Assembly: GCA_947449735.1 (NCBI GenBank)
Contig: CANFTB010000027.1
Location: forward strand, 1-64,000
DNA from: Chthoniobacteraceae bacterium
Lineage (GTDB): Bacteria; Verrucomicrobiota; Verrucomicrobiia; Chthoniobacterales; Chthoniobacteraceae
Direction: 5' to 3'
Length of the DNA stretch: 64,000 bases
Shown here: positions 34,832-44,463 of the stretch, piece by piece
How positions within the stretch are numbered: position 1 is the stretch's first letter
How the letters are laid out: each line of letters opens with the position of its first letter
Notes under the pieces: model-generated
Database searches by the model: none
The model's input: only the letters and a program-made list of their open reading frames with translations
Told to the model about the DNA's origin: nothing
Made by a program: the position numbers and the translations under genes

Positions 34832-37231
34832 ATGATTGATCCCTCCCGCGATTTCGGACCCTTCGACGTAGACCCTTCAGGCTTCGGACAGGGCAACGCC
34901 ACAGGTGGGCGAAGGAAATGTGTGCCGGACCACGTCGCATCGGGGAAGGCTGTTCGGAGGAACGCCGCCACCGTGTGGTTCGTGCTGCTTGGCGGAGTCG
35001 CAACCTCCGCTGAGGCCGCGGATTTTAAGTTTGGAAGCCAGACCCTGACTGTTCCCGACGGCTACGTGGTGGAACAGGTGGCTGCGCATCCAATCGTCGA
35101 CCGCCCGATCAACATGGCTTTCGACGAGTCCGGTGCGCTCTACGTCACGGACTCCTCCGGTGCCAACGAAAGGCCGGTGCAGCAACTCAGCAACCCGACG
35201 CACAGGGTGCTGCGTCTCGTGGACAAGGACGGGGACGGCCGGTTTGAATCGCACACTGTTTTCGTCGACAAGCTTCCTTTCCCGGAGGGCACGATGTGGC
35301 TGGACGGCTCCCTCTATGTCGCGGCGCCGCCCGTCATTTGGAAGTTCACGGACGTCGACGGCGATGGCGTGGCCGACAAGAAGGAGGTCTGGTTTGACGG
35401 TGGGACCGTGACGGGTTGCGCCAATGATCTGCACGGTCCCTACGCCGGTCCGGACGGCTATGTGTACTGGTGCAAGGGCGCGTTCGCCGAACAGCGGCAC
35501 CAGCTTGAAAACCGGGGCGATTTCGTGACCCGCGCCTCCCACGTGTTCCGGGCGCGCCCCGACGGGAGCGGCCGCGAGGTCGTGCTCACGGGCGGCATGG
35601 ACAATCCCGTGGGGCTCGCCTTTTCGCCGACGGGCGAGCGCTTTTTGAGCGGAACCTTTTTTGTAAAACCCGGGGATGGTCTGCGCGATGGCATTTTGCA
35701 CGGCGTCTACGGCGGGGTATGGGGCAAGGAACACGGGGTTCTGGAGGGGCACCCCCGCACCGGCGACCTGATGCCGATCATGTCCCACATGGGGCCGGCC
35801 GCTGCGACCGGTTTGGAAATGCTGCGGGGCGAAGGGGTCGGAATGAAGGGCGCGTTGCTTTGCGCGCAGTTCAACCTGCGTAAGGTCAGCGCGCACAGGT
35901 TGAGCCCCTCGGGCGGAACGTTCCGGAGCGCGGACAGCGACTTTCTCGTTTCGAACGACGCGGACTTTCATCCGACGGACGTGGTCGAGGATGCGGACGG
36001 CTCTGTTTTGGTGGCCGACACGGGCGGCTGGTACAAGATTTGTTGCCCCACTTCCAAGGAGCTCAAGCCCGAGGTGCTTGGCGCCATTTACCGGATTTCA
36101 AAAAAGGGTGCGTCGCGTCTGAAGGACCCGCGCGGACTGGCCTTGGACTGGACGGAGGTTTCCTCTGCCGACCTTGTCCCGCGCCTTTCGGACGCGCGCC
36201 ATGAGGTGGCGGCACGCGCCGTGAGGCTGCTTGCCCGGCGGGATGCGGTTGGGGAGCTTTCGAAGGTCGCGGCTGGTGATCCATCGAGCTCCGCCCGCAT
36301 CAACGCGCTCTGGTCGCTGATTCGGATCCGGAGCGAGGCCGCCCGGACTGCGATTCGCGCGGCGCTCGGGGACAAGGACGACGCTGTCAGGTCGCTGGCG
36401 ATATACGGCGCCGGACTGCTTCGGGATGGCGGCGCGGCGGGTGCTTTGCGCGGCATGCTTGCCGCGGAATCGCCCCAGGATGCCAGGGGCGCGGCGGAGG
36501 CGCTCGGGCGTTTGCGGGACAAGGGCTCGGTTCAGGCGCTCGTTCGCAGCGCTCCGGCGGAGCGCTTTGGTTTTCACACGACAGCGTACGCGCTTTACGA
36601 GATCGGCGATACGGAGGCGCTTTTGAAAATGTCCGGCGTTCCCTCCAGTGGGGCGGGGGCCGACGTCGTGAAGACTGCGCTCGCCATGCTGGCGCTGCCC
36701 AAGGCGCCCTCCGTTCCGGCGCTGCCGCTGGTGCAGCCTGCTGGAAAAGTCGATCCGGCGCTCCGGCAGGCGCAGTTGGCGCGCATCCATGAGCTGCTGG
36801 CGTCGATGAAAGGCGGCGACGCCAAAAAGGGCGCCGAGATGTTTGCCGCGCAAAATGCGAACTGCGCCCTGTGCCATGCCGTCGCCGGGGCGGGTGGAGT
36901 CCTCGGGCCCGACCTCACGAAGGTCGGTGCCATCCGGACGGCGACGGATTTAATGGAGGCCATCGTGTACCCGAGCGCGAGCTATGTGCGCAGCTATGAA
37001 CCGCTGACGGTGCGTTTGAAATCCGGCGAGGAACATTATGGAATCATCAGGGACGAAACGCAGGACGCGCTGCGACTGGCGACAAGCCCGGTCACGGAGG
37101 TGAGCCTGAAACGGAGCCAGATTTCCGGGATGACCGAGGGGACGATGTCGCTGATGCCGCCCGGGTTCGACGGTGTGTTGACGCCCAAGGAACTGGCTGA
37201 CCTCGTGGCGTATTTGATGACGTTGCGCTGA
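34832..37231 (+). CDS. PVC-type membrane-bound dehydrogenase with HEAT repeats and C-terminal cytochrome c
   Basis: A 799-residue secreted protein. After an export segment (about 41-62) comes a beta-propeller of the PVC 'membrane-bound dehydrogenase' type (NMAFDESGALYVTDSSG, DVVEDADGSVLVADTGGWY), then Ala-rich HEAT-like repeats (about 440-620), then a cytochrome c domain with CALCH at 678-682 and the following VLGPDLTKVG. Likely a periplasmic oxidoreductase of sugars or alcohols, but the substrate is unproven. If the putative promoter at 34800-34828 is real, the true start is downstream of 34832, for example a GTG close to the signal segment. Confidence 0.88.
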   Translation: MIDPSRDFGPFDVDPSGFGQGNATGGRRKCVPDHVASGKAVRRNAATVWFVLLGGVATSAEAADFKFGSQTLTVPDGYVVEQVAAHPIVDRPINMAFDESGALYVTDSSGANERPVQQLSNPTHRVLRLVDKDGDGRFESHTVFVDKLPFPEGTMWLDGSLYVAAPPVIWKFTDVDGDGVADKKEVWFDGGTVTGCANDLHGPYAGPDGYVYWCKGAFAEQRHQLENRGDFVTRASHVFRARPDGSGREVVLTGGMDNPVGLAFSPTGERFLSGTFFVKPGDGLRDGILHGVYGGVWGKEHGVLEGHPRTGDLMPIMSHMGPAAATGLEMLRGEGVGMKGALLCAQFNLRKVSAHRLSPSGGTFRSADSDFLVSNDADFHPTDVVEDADGSVLVADTGGWYKICCPTSKELKPEVLGAIYRISKKGASRLKDPRGLALDWTEVSSADLVPRLSDARHEVAARAVRLLARRDAVGELSKVAAGDPSSSARINALWSLIRIRSEAARTAIRAALGDKDDAVRSLAIYGAGLLRDGGAAGALRGMLAAESPQDARGAAEALGRLRDKGSVQALVRSAPAERFGFHTTAYALYEIGDTEALLKMSGVPSSGAGADVVKTALAMLALPKAPSVPALPLVQPAGKVDPALRQAQLARIHELLASMKGGDAKKGAEMFAAQNANCALCHAVAGAGGVLGPDLTKVGAIRTATDLMEAIVYPSASYVRSYEPLTVRLKSGEEHYGIIRDETQDALRLATSPVTEVSLKRSQISGMTEGTMSLMPPGFDGVLTPKELADLVAYLMTLR

Positions 37232-37288
37232 ACCGCTTCTTTCCGCCTTAAAAAGCCCGCCTTCAAGTTAATTGCAAATCCCTCTGTC

Positions 37289-38755
37289 ATGATTACCCGC
37301 CGCCGCACGTTAAAAACTCTCGCTGGAGTTGGAATAGGTTCTCTGGTCGGCCGCGCGACGGCAGCCGAGAACGCCATCGTGGTCGAGAACAAGCGCCCGG
37401 GAACCCGGGCGTGGATGTTGGACCGGCCCGGGCTGGAGACGGGCGCTAAGTACCGCAGCGCCGGCATCGAGGGTTTTGCCTCGAGTCCCAGCGTGGTTGC
37501 CGGGGAGACGGTGCGGTTCCATGTGAACTCGCGTCCCGCGGCGCGCTGGACTTTGGAGATCTACCGCATGGGTTGGTACGGCGGGGACGGCGCGCGCTTG
37601 TGTGCAAAGCTTGGTCCGTTTGAAGGTGTCGAGCAGCCCGAACCCGCCGTTGGCGAAAAGCGGGTCCGGGTCTGCGAATGGAAGGCGGAGGCGGAGTGGA
37701 CGGTTCCTGCCGATGCCGTCAGCGGTGTGTATCTCGGCAAGCTGAGTGCGGGCGAGGCGGGGCCGCAGAGCTACGTGATTTTCGTGGTGCGGGACAACCG
37801 CAAGGCGGGTCTGACATTCCAGTGCAGCGATTTCACCTGGCAGGCCTACAACCGCTGGCCCAGCCAGTTTTCATTGTACGACGACGGCGCAAACCAGTGG
37901 TACTGGGGCGGGGGCGTGCAGGTGAGCTTCCGGCGGCCCTATGGAAAGTATTGCCAGATCATGGACGCGCCCTTGTCGACGGGTTCGGGCGAGTGGTTCT
38001 TGTGGGAGTTTCCCTTCGCGTTCTGGCTGGAGCAGCACGGGTACGACGTCACCTACATCTCCAATCTCGACACGCATCGCAACCCGGCCGGCCTCCTGCG
38101 CTCGCGCGGCTTTCTCTCCGTCGGTCACGACGAATACTGGACCATCGACATGTTCCGGAACGTCCAGGCCGCCATCGGCGCCGGGGTGAACGTTGGGTTT
38201 TTCTCGGGCAACGCGGTTTGCGGAAGGGTGGTTTGGGAGGAACGGCTGGCCGCCTTTGAGCGCGTCGGCGTATTCGGCCCCCCCGGGGGCACCCGTGAAT
38301 TTCAGTCGATGCACACGCTCATGCACGAGCGGCCCTACGGGAACGAGTTGATGGGGGCTCACAGCACAGGGCCGGTCACGGGCGGCGCCGACTGGGTGTG
38401 CAACGCTCCGGAGCACTGGATTTATCAGGGAACCGGCATGCAGAAGGGTGAGGGGATTCCGGGGCTGATCGGATGGGAGTGGCACGGCGATCCCGCGCCG
38501 ATTCCGGGCCTTGAGATCGTCGCGACTTCCCCGACACAGGCATCGCCCGGGAAGCCGAACGGGGGAGTACACACCGCGACGGTGTATCCCGGCCCGAGGA
38601 ACAACTTTGTCTTCAACGCTGGGACTTGCTGGTGGGCGGACGCACTGAGCGCGCCCCCGGGTTATGTGCGTCCCAAGGTGTACACGGAGCCCAAGGGTCC
38701 GGATGCCCGGGCTCAGCGGATTACCCGGAACATCCTCGAGCGCATGCTGGCGTGA
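37289..38755 (+). CDS. Secreted protein with N,N-dimethylformamidase beta-subunit-like domain
   Basis: A 488-residue protein with a Tat-like signal (MITRRRTLKTLAGVGIGS). The rest matches the N,N-dimethylformamidase large-subunit-like fold: an Ig-like front (YRMGWYGGDGARL), then FQCSDFTWQAYNRWP, LEQHGYDVTYISN, GFLSVGHDEYW and VGFFSGNAVCGRV. Relatives in Verrucomicrobia and Planctomycetes are annotated by this domain without known substrates; an amide- or ester-bond hydrolase is plausible. It follows the dehydrogenase gene by 57 bp and may be co-transcribed. Confidence 0.8.
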   Translation: MITRRRTLKTLAGVGIGSLVGRATAAENAIVVENKRPGTRAWMLDRPGLETGAKYRSAGIEGFASSPSVVAGETVRFHVNSRPAARWTLEIYRMGWYGGDGARLCAKLGPFEGVEQPEPAVGEKRVRVCEWKAEAEWTVPADAVSGVYLGKLSAGEAGPQSYVIFVVRDNRKAGLTFQCSDFTWQAYNRWPSQFSLYDDGANQWYWGGGVQVSFRRPYGKYCQIMDAPLSTGSGEWFLWEFPFAFWLEQHGYDVTYISNLDTHRNPAGLLRSRGFLSVGHDEYWTIDMFRNVQAAIGAGVNVGFFSGNAVCGRVVWEERLAAFERVGVFGPPGGTREFQSMHTLMHERPYGNELMGAHSTGPVTGGADWVCNAPEHWIYQGTGMQKGEGIPGLIGWEWHGDPAPIPGLEIVATSPTQASPGKPNGGVHTATVYPGPRNNFVFNAGTCWWADALSAPPGYVRPKVYTEPKGPDARAQRITRNILERMLA

Positions 38756-38845
38756 GGCCTGCGGCCTTGTCGCTCAGCCATCAGCGGCGATGAATCCCCT
38801 CGTCGGACTTAGTCTTTTCCGGCGGGGAGTGCCTGATGATCGTTC

Positions 38846-39837
38846 TCACAGGTTTTGAGCGAACGCCTCGATGGAATCGGAGCGAAAGGCGCTTTCGAGA
38901 AGGTTTTCAAGCTGTTTGGGATCTTCCACGGCGTCGATTGCCTCGCGAACTCCGTCTGGATAAGCGCCGTGGCGGATTTCTAAGGCGCGCAGCACTGAGG
39001 TGCGAAATGCCCGCAGTTGCCCCTCGTTGATGCCCTCCTGCTTGCCCTCTATTTTGCCTTCAAGTTTGCCTTCCTCCCTGAGTTGATCTGCGAGTGTCAT
39101 GGCTTTGTGCTTGAGGGGTTGGGTGTGGATTTTGCGAATGCGTTCCCGGAGCTTTGGGATCTGCTGCTCCGCGTTGAGAATGTACCGCAGGAGCCGCTCC
39201 AATGCATCCTCGGAGATCGAAAACAGAAGGGATTCGTCCCACAGCGCATCGCCTAGGAGCTCATCCACGGGCTCGGCCTTGAGGGCGCGCAGGGTCAGGA
39301 TGCCCTCCGGCGTGCCTGCGAGTTCGGCGTACGGAATCCGAACCAATTCGAGAAGATGATACGCCAGGGCCGGTTGCCACGGACGGAGGAGTTCGACAAG
39401 TTCAAGCGGAAGGTCGATCAGTTCTTCGAGGCGGGGGGCGGTTTTCCAAGGACGCCGGCCCTGGGCGAGTACAATGGGAAGCACGGCAGGCAGTCTGGCG
39501 GGGGCGGTTTTTCTTTGGCGAAGCGGTCCCAGATGCGGAGGATGTACGAGAGCAGTCGAAGCGCCATTCGGGGGTCTTCGGTGCTTTGGTGTTCAAAGAG
39601 AAGATAGAGGAAAGCGTCGCTTTGGTGCAGTTTGATGCGAAAAAGGAGGTCGCTTTCGGACCTGGCAAGCTGCGGGTCGATGAAGGAGCAGGGTTCCAGA
39701 GCCAGCGTGTTCCAGTCGATCGCGGCGGCGAGAGTCCCGGGGAGGTGGTTTTTGAAGAAGGCGCGTGCGTTTTCAGCGATGGAGAATGTCGCCTTCAGCA
39801 GCTTGTCGTTGGGTTGGTGGATGGCGTCTTCAGGCAT
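38846..39837 (-). pseudogene. Rpn/YhgA-like nuclease gene (transposase_31 family) with a frameshift
   Basis: Two overlapping reading frames encode one protein. Frame one (39837-39418) gives the N-terminal PD-(D/E)XK-like half, with SFIDPQLARSESDLLFRI and LYLLFEHQST as in Rpn proteins. Frame two (from about 39484 to 38846) continues with LPIVLAQGRRPWKTA and ends in the usual C-terminal helices (EGKLEGKIEGKQEG). A one-base loss, perhaps in the G5 run at 39500-39504 or T5 run at 39508-39512, would explain it. Rpn proteins promote RecA-independent recombination; many occur as multicopy, decaying families. A sequencing error is also possible. Confidence 0.82.
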
Positions 39838-40142
39838 GGCGAACGTCCGGCGGTTCTGTCTCCCGAGACTGGGTCGGGTCGCGGCGGCTCGAAGGATGTG
39901 GCGGGTTCCGATTAGCGCTTGATTATGAGGTGAATGAATTTGCCGTTCCGGGAATGCAGACTTGGACGCTCACCCTCCACGGCGCCAGCGGGATCCTGAG
40001 TCAGTCCGACTCGCAGCAAGCACAGTTTGTTCAGGGAACGGAGGCGGGCTCCGCGCGCCCTGCGCTAGCATGCTCCTAAATTTGAGGGTACAAGGTTTGT
40101 GAAAAACCGCTATTTACGGGAGAGTTCTCAATAGCCGCGACT
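39838..40142. other. Gene-free region between the Rpn gene and the AlkB-like gene
   Basis: About 305 bp with no supported gene; should carry the two divergent promoters. No clear promoter box, repeat or terminator was recognised. Confidence 0.5.
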
Positions 40143-40742
40143 ATGAATCCTCCCGCCGCCCAGCCTCCCCCCAGTCTGCTGCCCCGGGACGGGGTTGTGT
40201 ACTATCTCCGACGTGTGCTGGATGCGGAGGCCTCTGCCCGAAGCTTTCAAGAACTGCAGGGGGGCGATTTTTGGAGGAACGACGAGGTGCTCATGTTTGG
40301 GCGTCGTCTGGTCATGTCTCGTAAAATGGCCTGGTTTGGAGACGTGCCTTACAAGTATTCGGGCGCGTTGAAGGCGCCGCTTCCATGGAGTCGCCAGCTT
40401 TTAGAGCTAAAGACAGTGCTTGAGGCCGCCTGCGGACATTCCTTCAACTCCTGCCTTTTGAATTACTATGCCGACGGGAGCGAGGGCATGGGGTGGCATT
40501 CGGATGACGAAAAGTCTCTTGTATCCAACGCCGCGATCGCTTCGCTCAGCCTTGGGGCGGAGCGCAATTTCCGCTTTAAACACAGGCGCACCGGCGAAAC
40601 GGTCTCGGTGCTCCTCGAAACCGGCAGCCTTTTGGTGATGGGGGGGGAAACGCAAACCCATTGGGTGCACTGCCTCCCCAAGAGCAAACGGATCTTGGAG
40701 CCGCGCATTAATCTGACCTTCCGCCTGATGAAGCATTCTTGA
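40143..40742 (+). CDS. AlkB-like 2-oxoglutarate/Fe(II) dioxygenase
   Basis: A 199-residue AlkB-family enzyme that oxidatively removes alkyl groups, typically from damaged bases in DNA or RNA. Fe(II) ligands His119 and Asp121 in WHSDDE and a third His (His173 or His176 in HWVHCLPK), followed by the 2-oxoglutarate Arg in RINLTFR, are all present. FGDVPYKYSG resembles the nucleotide-recognition lid of ALKBH2/3-type proteins. Monocistronic. A repair role is probable from family. Confidence 0.92.
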   Translation: MNPPAAQPPPSLLPRDGVVYYLRRVLDAEASARSFQELQGGDFWRNDEVLMFGRRLVMSRKMAWFGDVPYKYSGALKAPLPWSRQLLELKTVLEAACGHSFNSCLLNYYADGSEGMGWHSDDEKSLVSNAAIASLSLGAERNFRFKHRRTGETVSVLLETGSLLVMGGETQTHWVHCLPKSKRILEPRINLTFRLMKHS

Positions 40743-40915
40743 GGCGCCGTCCACGGGTGGCGGGCTGACGAAACAAGCGCCTATGATTCGGGCCTTGCTG
40801 AGGTTGTCTCACTGGTCCCGTATTTGACCGGGCCCGCTCCCTATCGCTGTCCTGCCCGCATTCTGCGTTGTGCAGGCGCCCGGGGGCCGGCCAGAAGGCG
40901 GGGCCGCCACCCCTC

Positions 40916-42850
40916 ATGCGCCTGAAGATTCACGTTTTTGGAATGATTGCACTCCTGACCCTTGCTTTGGGCCTTGGGGCTTTTGCCGCTTCCGCTTCTG
41001 AGCCGGGGCCGCAGGCGATGTCCGACGCCGAAGGCGTTGCCAAGCGGAGCGCCACCCAGAAGACTTTTAAGGAAGGGGTGACGCCTTTTTTGAAAACGTA
41101 TTGTTCCGAGTGTCACGGGGACAAGAAGCAGAAGGGCGGTCTCACTTTTCGATCGGCCTTGAAGGATCCAGGGCTTTCGGCTTTCACCAGACAGTGGAGG
41201 ACCTCCTCTGCCAGCGTGAAGGCGCACGACATGCCGCCGGATGACGCAAAAATGCAGCCGACGGACGAGGAGCGGAAGATGTTTGTGGACTGGGTGTCCG
41301 ATATTAAGTTTTTGAGCGAGAAGGATCCGGGTCCGTTTGTGATCCGGCGTCTCACGAAGGTGGAGTATGGCAACACCCTGCACGATTTTCTGGGCGTGGA
41401 CTCCGGCGTGGTGGGGGAATTGCCGGAAGAAGTGGCCGGCGCCGGGTACCTGAACTCGCTGTCCCCGCTGCTCATGGAGCAGTATCTTTCCGTCAGTAAC
41501 GAGGTTTTAAGCCGGTTGTTTCCGGCCGACCCGCGCGTGGCGCAGAGCAATGAGCGCAGACTTTTTGGCGAGCCGCCGGCTGCGGGTGTCGACCGCAGGA
41601 CCGCCGCGCGGGAGGGGGCTGGGCGTCTCGCCCGGAGGGCTTACCGCAGGCCGCCCACGGAGGCGGAGGTGGACGTTCTCCTGGGGGTCTTCGATCTGGC
41701 CGCGGGAGCCGGGCGTTCGTACGCCGAGGCGATGCGTCTGGTACTCAAGGCGGTTTTGGTGTCGCCGCAGTTTTTGTTCATCACGCCGGCGGATGAAGCC
41801 GGGTCCGTGGTGAGGGAGGTGCCTTTGGATGACTACCAGCTGGCGTCCCGGGTTTCTTATCTGCTGTGGGCGACAATGCCCGATGCGGAGCTTTTGGCGC
41901 TGGCGGATTCTGGAAAGCTGCGCGACCGCGGGGTTCTTCTCGCACAGGTGCGGCGTCTGCTTGCGGACAAACGTTCGCGCGCTTTGTTTGACGGCTTCGG
42001 GGCGCAGTGGCTGGGGCTTGGTAAGCTTGCGGCCAAGGCTTTCGATGCAAAGAAGTTTCCCCAAATGACCCCCGAGCTGCGCTCGGCGATGTACGACGAG
42101 GCGCGGTTGTTGTTTGAGAGCGTGGTGAGGGAGAACCTCGGCGTGATGACGTTGCTCGACTGTGATTACACGTTTTTAAACCAGACGATCGCTTCGGTGT
42201 ACGGGATGGAGCAGAGCGTTTCAGGTGCCGAGATGCGCAGGGTGGGCCTGACGGATCCGAACCGAGGTGGGATTTTGGGGATGCCCGGAGTGCTGGCGGC
42301 GACGTCTTTTCCGAACCGGACCAGTCCCGTGAACCGCGGGGTCTGGGTGTTGGAACAGGTTTTGGGCCAGCATGTGCCGCCCGCACCGCCCAATGTTCCG
42401 GCTTTGGAAAAACAGGGCAGGGACAAGGTGGTGAACCTGACCATCCGCCAGCGGACGGAGCTGCACCGCACGAACGCCGTGTGCGCGAACTGTCACAAAG
42501 TTTTAGACCCCATCGGGTTTGGTCTCGAGAACTTCGACGCCATCGGACGCTGGCGGGACGTGGACGATTCTGGCGGGGCGATCGACGCCACCGGGGAACT
42601 GCCCGGGCAAAAGCGGTTTGGTTCCCCGGCCGAGCTCAAGCGCATCATTGCGGAACGCCGCGACGACGTGAGCCGGAATCTGACAGAGAAGTTGATGGCA
42701 TACGCGCTGTGCCGGCAGCTGGAAGGGTACGACGAGGTCGTGGTGGACCGGATCACGCAGGCCGTGGTGGCGGACGGCTACAAGATGCAAACCCTCATAG
42801 CGGAAGTCATCGCGAGCTATCCGTTCATGAATCGACGTGTGGCTGAATAG
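40916..42850 (+). CDS. DUF1592/DUF1588/DUF1585 secreted cytochrome-like protein
   Basis: A 644-residue secreted protein. Signal peptide at the start (MRLKIHVFGMIALLTLALGL), then CSECHGD haem motif, a DUF1587-like linker (IRRLTKVEYGNTLHDFLG), DUF1595, DUF1592 (YQLASRVSYLLWATMPDAEL), DUF1588 with a second CANCH motif and DUF1585 (LTEKLMAYALCRQLEGYD). Start 40916 gives a proper signal peptide; the extra upstream codons look non-coding. It is paired with DUF1552 just downstream (35 bp), as in the other copy at 53546-56161. Confidence 0.93.
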   Translation: MRLKIHVFGMIALLTLALGLGAFAASASEPGPQAMSDAEGVAKRSATQKTFKEGVTPFLKTYCSECHGDKKQKGGLTFRSALKDPGLSAFTRQWRTSSASVKAHDMPPDDAKMQPTDEERKMFVDWVSDIKFLSEKDPGPFVIRRLTKVEYGNTLHDFLGVDSGVVGELPEEVAGAGYLNSLSPLLMEQYLSVSNEVLSRLFPADPRVAQSNERRLFGEPPAAGVDRRTAAREGAGRLARRAYRRPPTEAEVDVLLGVFDLAAGAGRSYAEAMRLVLKAVLVSPQFLFITPADEAGSVVREVPLDDYQLASRVSYLLWATMPDAELLALADSGKLRDRGVLLAQVRRLLADKRSRALFDGFGAQWLGLGKLAAKAFDAKKFPQMTPELRSAMYDEARLLFESVVRENLGVMTLLDCDYTFLNQTIASVYGMEQSVSGAEMRRVGLTDPNRGGILGMPGVLAATSFPNRTSPVNRGVWVLEQVLGQHVPPAPPNVPALEKQGRDKVVNLTIRQRTELHRTNAVCANCHKVLDPIGFGLENFDAIGRWRDVDDSGGAIDATGELPGQKRFGSPAELKRIIAERRDDVSRNLTEKLMAYALCRQLEGYDEVVVDRITQAVVADGYKMQTLIAEVIASYPFMNRRVAE

Positions 42851-42885
42851 GGACTATTAAAGAACGAGAATAAAGGCAGCTTCTT

Positions 42886-44280
42886 ATGAAAGACAAATGG
42901 CTGATTGACCGTCGTACGTGCCTCAGGGGAATCGGGGCGTCGCTTGCGCTGCCCTTGCTCGAATCCATGGGATGGGCCGAGAGCGGGAAGGCGAACGTCT
43001 ACAAGCCGCCGGTGCGCCTCGGGTTCATGTATATGCCGCACGGGGTCATCATGGACCAGTTCTGGCCCACCAGTCCTGAGGCGTTCCTGTCGGCGCCGCC
43101 CGCGGGGTTGGCGTCTTTGCAGCCGGTTTTGGGCGAGTGTTTGATGGTGAAGGGGATTTCGGGCGTGCCGATCGCTCCCCTAAACGGCGCACCGCACGCG
43201 CTGGAGCTTTCCACCTGGCTCACTGCGACCCTCCCTGACGCGAAGCGCCGCAACATCGTGAACATCGGGATTTCCGCAGACCAGATCGCAGCCTACTACG
43301 TTGGAGGCCTGACTGCGCTCCCCTCGCTGGAGCTTGCGACGATGCCGCAGACGCACAAGGAGAACCAGGAGGGCCTGAACGAAGCCTACTATTCCCACTG
43401 CAGTTTCCGTTCTCCGACTCAGCCGCTGCCCGCCGAGACCAACCCGCGGAACGTCCTCAACCGCTTGTTCAAGACTTTGCAGGAGGGTAGAGGCGGTGAT
43501 GGGCAAAAGAGCGGGGCGCGCGTGGATCCCTTGGAGCGGAGCATGCTGGATCTGGTTTTGGGGGGGGCGAAGGACCTGCGGCGCAGGCTGCACCAAGGCG
43601 ACCAGCACAAGCTGGACGAGTATCTGGACGGAGTCCGCGCTTTGGAGCGGCGGATTGCGGCGATTGAACACCGCCAGAAAGACGCTGCCATGGAGGCGGC
43701 GGGAATGGCGGCTTCCAAGAAAAACGCATCCGATTCACCTCAGATCGAAGTCAAAATTCCGGTCGGCGAAAAGCGCAGCGAATACATGCAGGTGATGTGC
43801 GACCTGACCGTTCTGGCTTTCCAGACCGACATCACCCGGGTCAGCACCTACATTGGGTCGACTCCGAACGGGGTGTCCTATCCGGAGCTTGGGTTTACGG
43901 ACGAACACCACTCCCAGACCCACCACAACAACCAGGCGGAGAAGTCGGACAAGGTGGCGAAGATCACCGAGTTTAACATCGCGCAGTTTGCCTACATGGT
44001 GAAGCGCATGCACGCGCTCAAGGAGGGTGACGGCACCCTGCTTGATAACTGCATCATGATGTGGGGTTCGGGGTTGGAGGACGGGAACAAGCACACGCGC
44101 GAGAACCTGCCCTTCATTCTGGCGGGGCGCGGTGGCGGTTCGATCAAGCCGGGGCGCTTTTTGCACGACATCAAGGGAAACCAGGGGGATTTGCTGATGA
44201 CGCTTCTGGCTTCTGCGGGGATCCCGCTGGACCGGCCCATAGGCATTGCGACGAAGCAGCTGCCGGGGTTCGCGGGGTAG
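42886..44280 (+). CDS. DUF1552 secreted protein
   Basis: A 464-residue DUF1552 protein with a twin-arginine-like start ([20 protein letters not shown]) and the family motifs GFMYMPHGV and PSLELATMP, then [22 protein letters not shown] and [15 protein letters not shown] late in the protein. DUF1552 is thought to belong to the alkaline phosphatase/sulfatase fold and is always paired with DUF1592-type cytochromes. A weak Shine-Dalgarno (AAAGG) precedes it by 9 nt. It is the second gene of this pair; function not known. Confidence 0.93.
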   Translation: MKDKWLIDRRTCLRGIGASLALPLLESMGWAESGKANVYKPPVRLGFMYMPHGVIMDQFWPTSPEAFLSAPPAGLASLQPVLGECLMVKGISGVPIAPLNGAPHALELSTWLTATLPDAKRRNIVNIGISADQIAAYYVGGLTALPSLELATMPQTHKENQEGLNEAYYSHCSFRSPTQPLPAETNPRNVLNRLFKTLQEGRGGDGQKSGARVDPLERSMLDLVLGGAKDLRRRLHQGDQHKLDEYLDGVRALERRIAAIEHRQKDAAMEAAGMAASKKNASDSPQIEVKIPVGEKRSEYMQVMCDLTVLAFQTDITRVSTYIGSTPNGVSYPELGFTDEHHSQTHHNNQAEKSDKVAKITEFNIAQFAYMVKRMHALKEGDGTLLDNCIMMWGSGLEDGNKHTRENLPFILAGRGGGSIKPGRFLHDIKGNQGDLLMTLLASAGIPLDRPIGIATKQLPGFAG

Positions 44281-44450
44281 ATCGTGAGGCTTGAATCCGC
44301 CGCCCGGCTCGTCGGCCTCAAGTCCCGGAACTGCCCCTCCGGTGGGCCGGCCGTGATTATGCTGGAAATTTTACCTGCGCAGCCTAGTTAAATTCCTTCT
44401 AGCGGCGGCGCCGGGCCATTCCGGTTCGCCTTTCGCCCCGTTCGTCACTT

Positions 44451-44457
44451 AAAGGAG
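44451..44457 (+). promoter_or_regulatory. Strong ribosome binding site fixing a TTG start
   Basis: AAAGGAG, the best match to the anti-Shine-Dalgarno in the window, lies 6 nt before TTG 44464. There is no ATG at a suitable distance, so the MFS transporter must start with TTG. Confidence 0.8.
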
Positions 44458-44463
44458 ATCATT

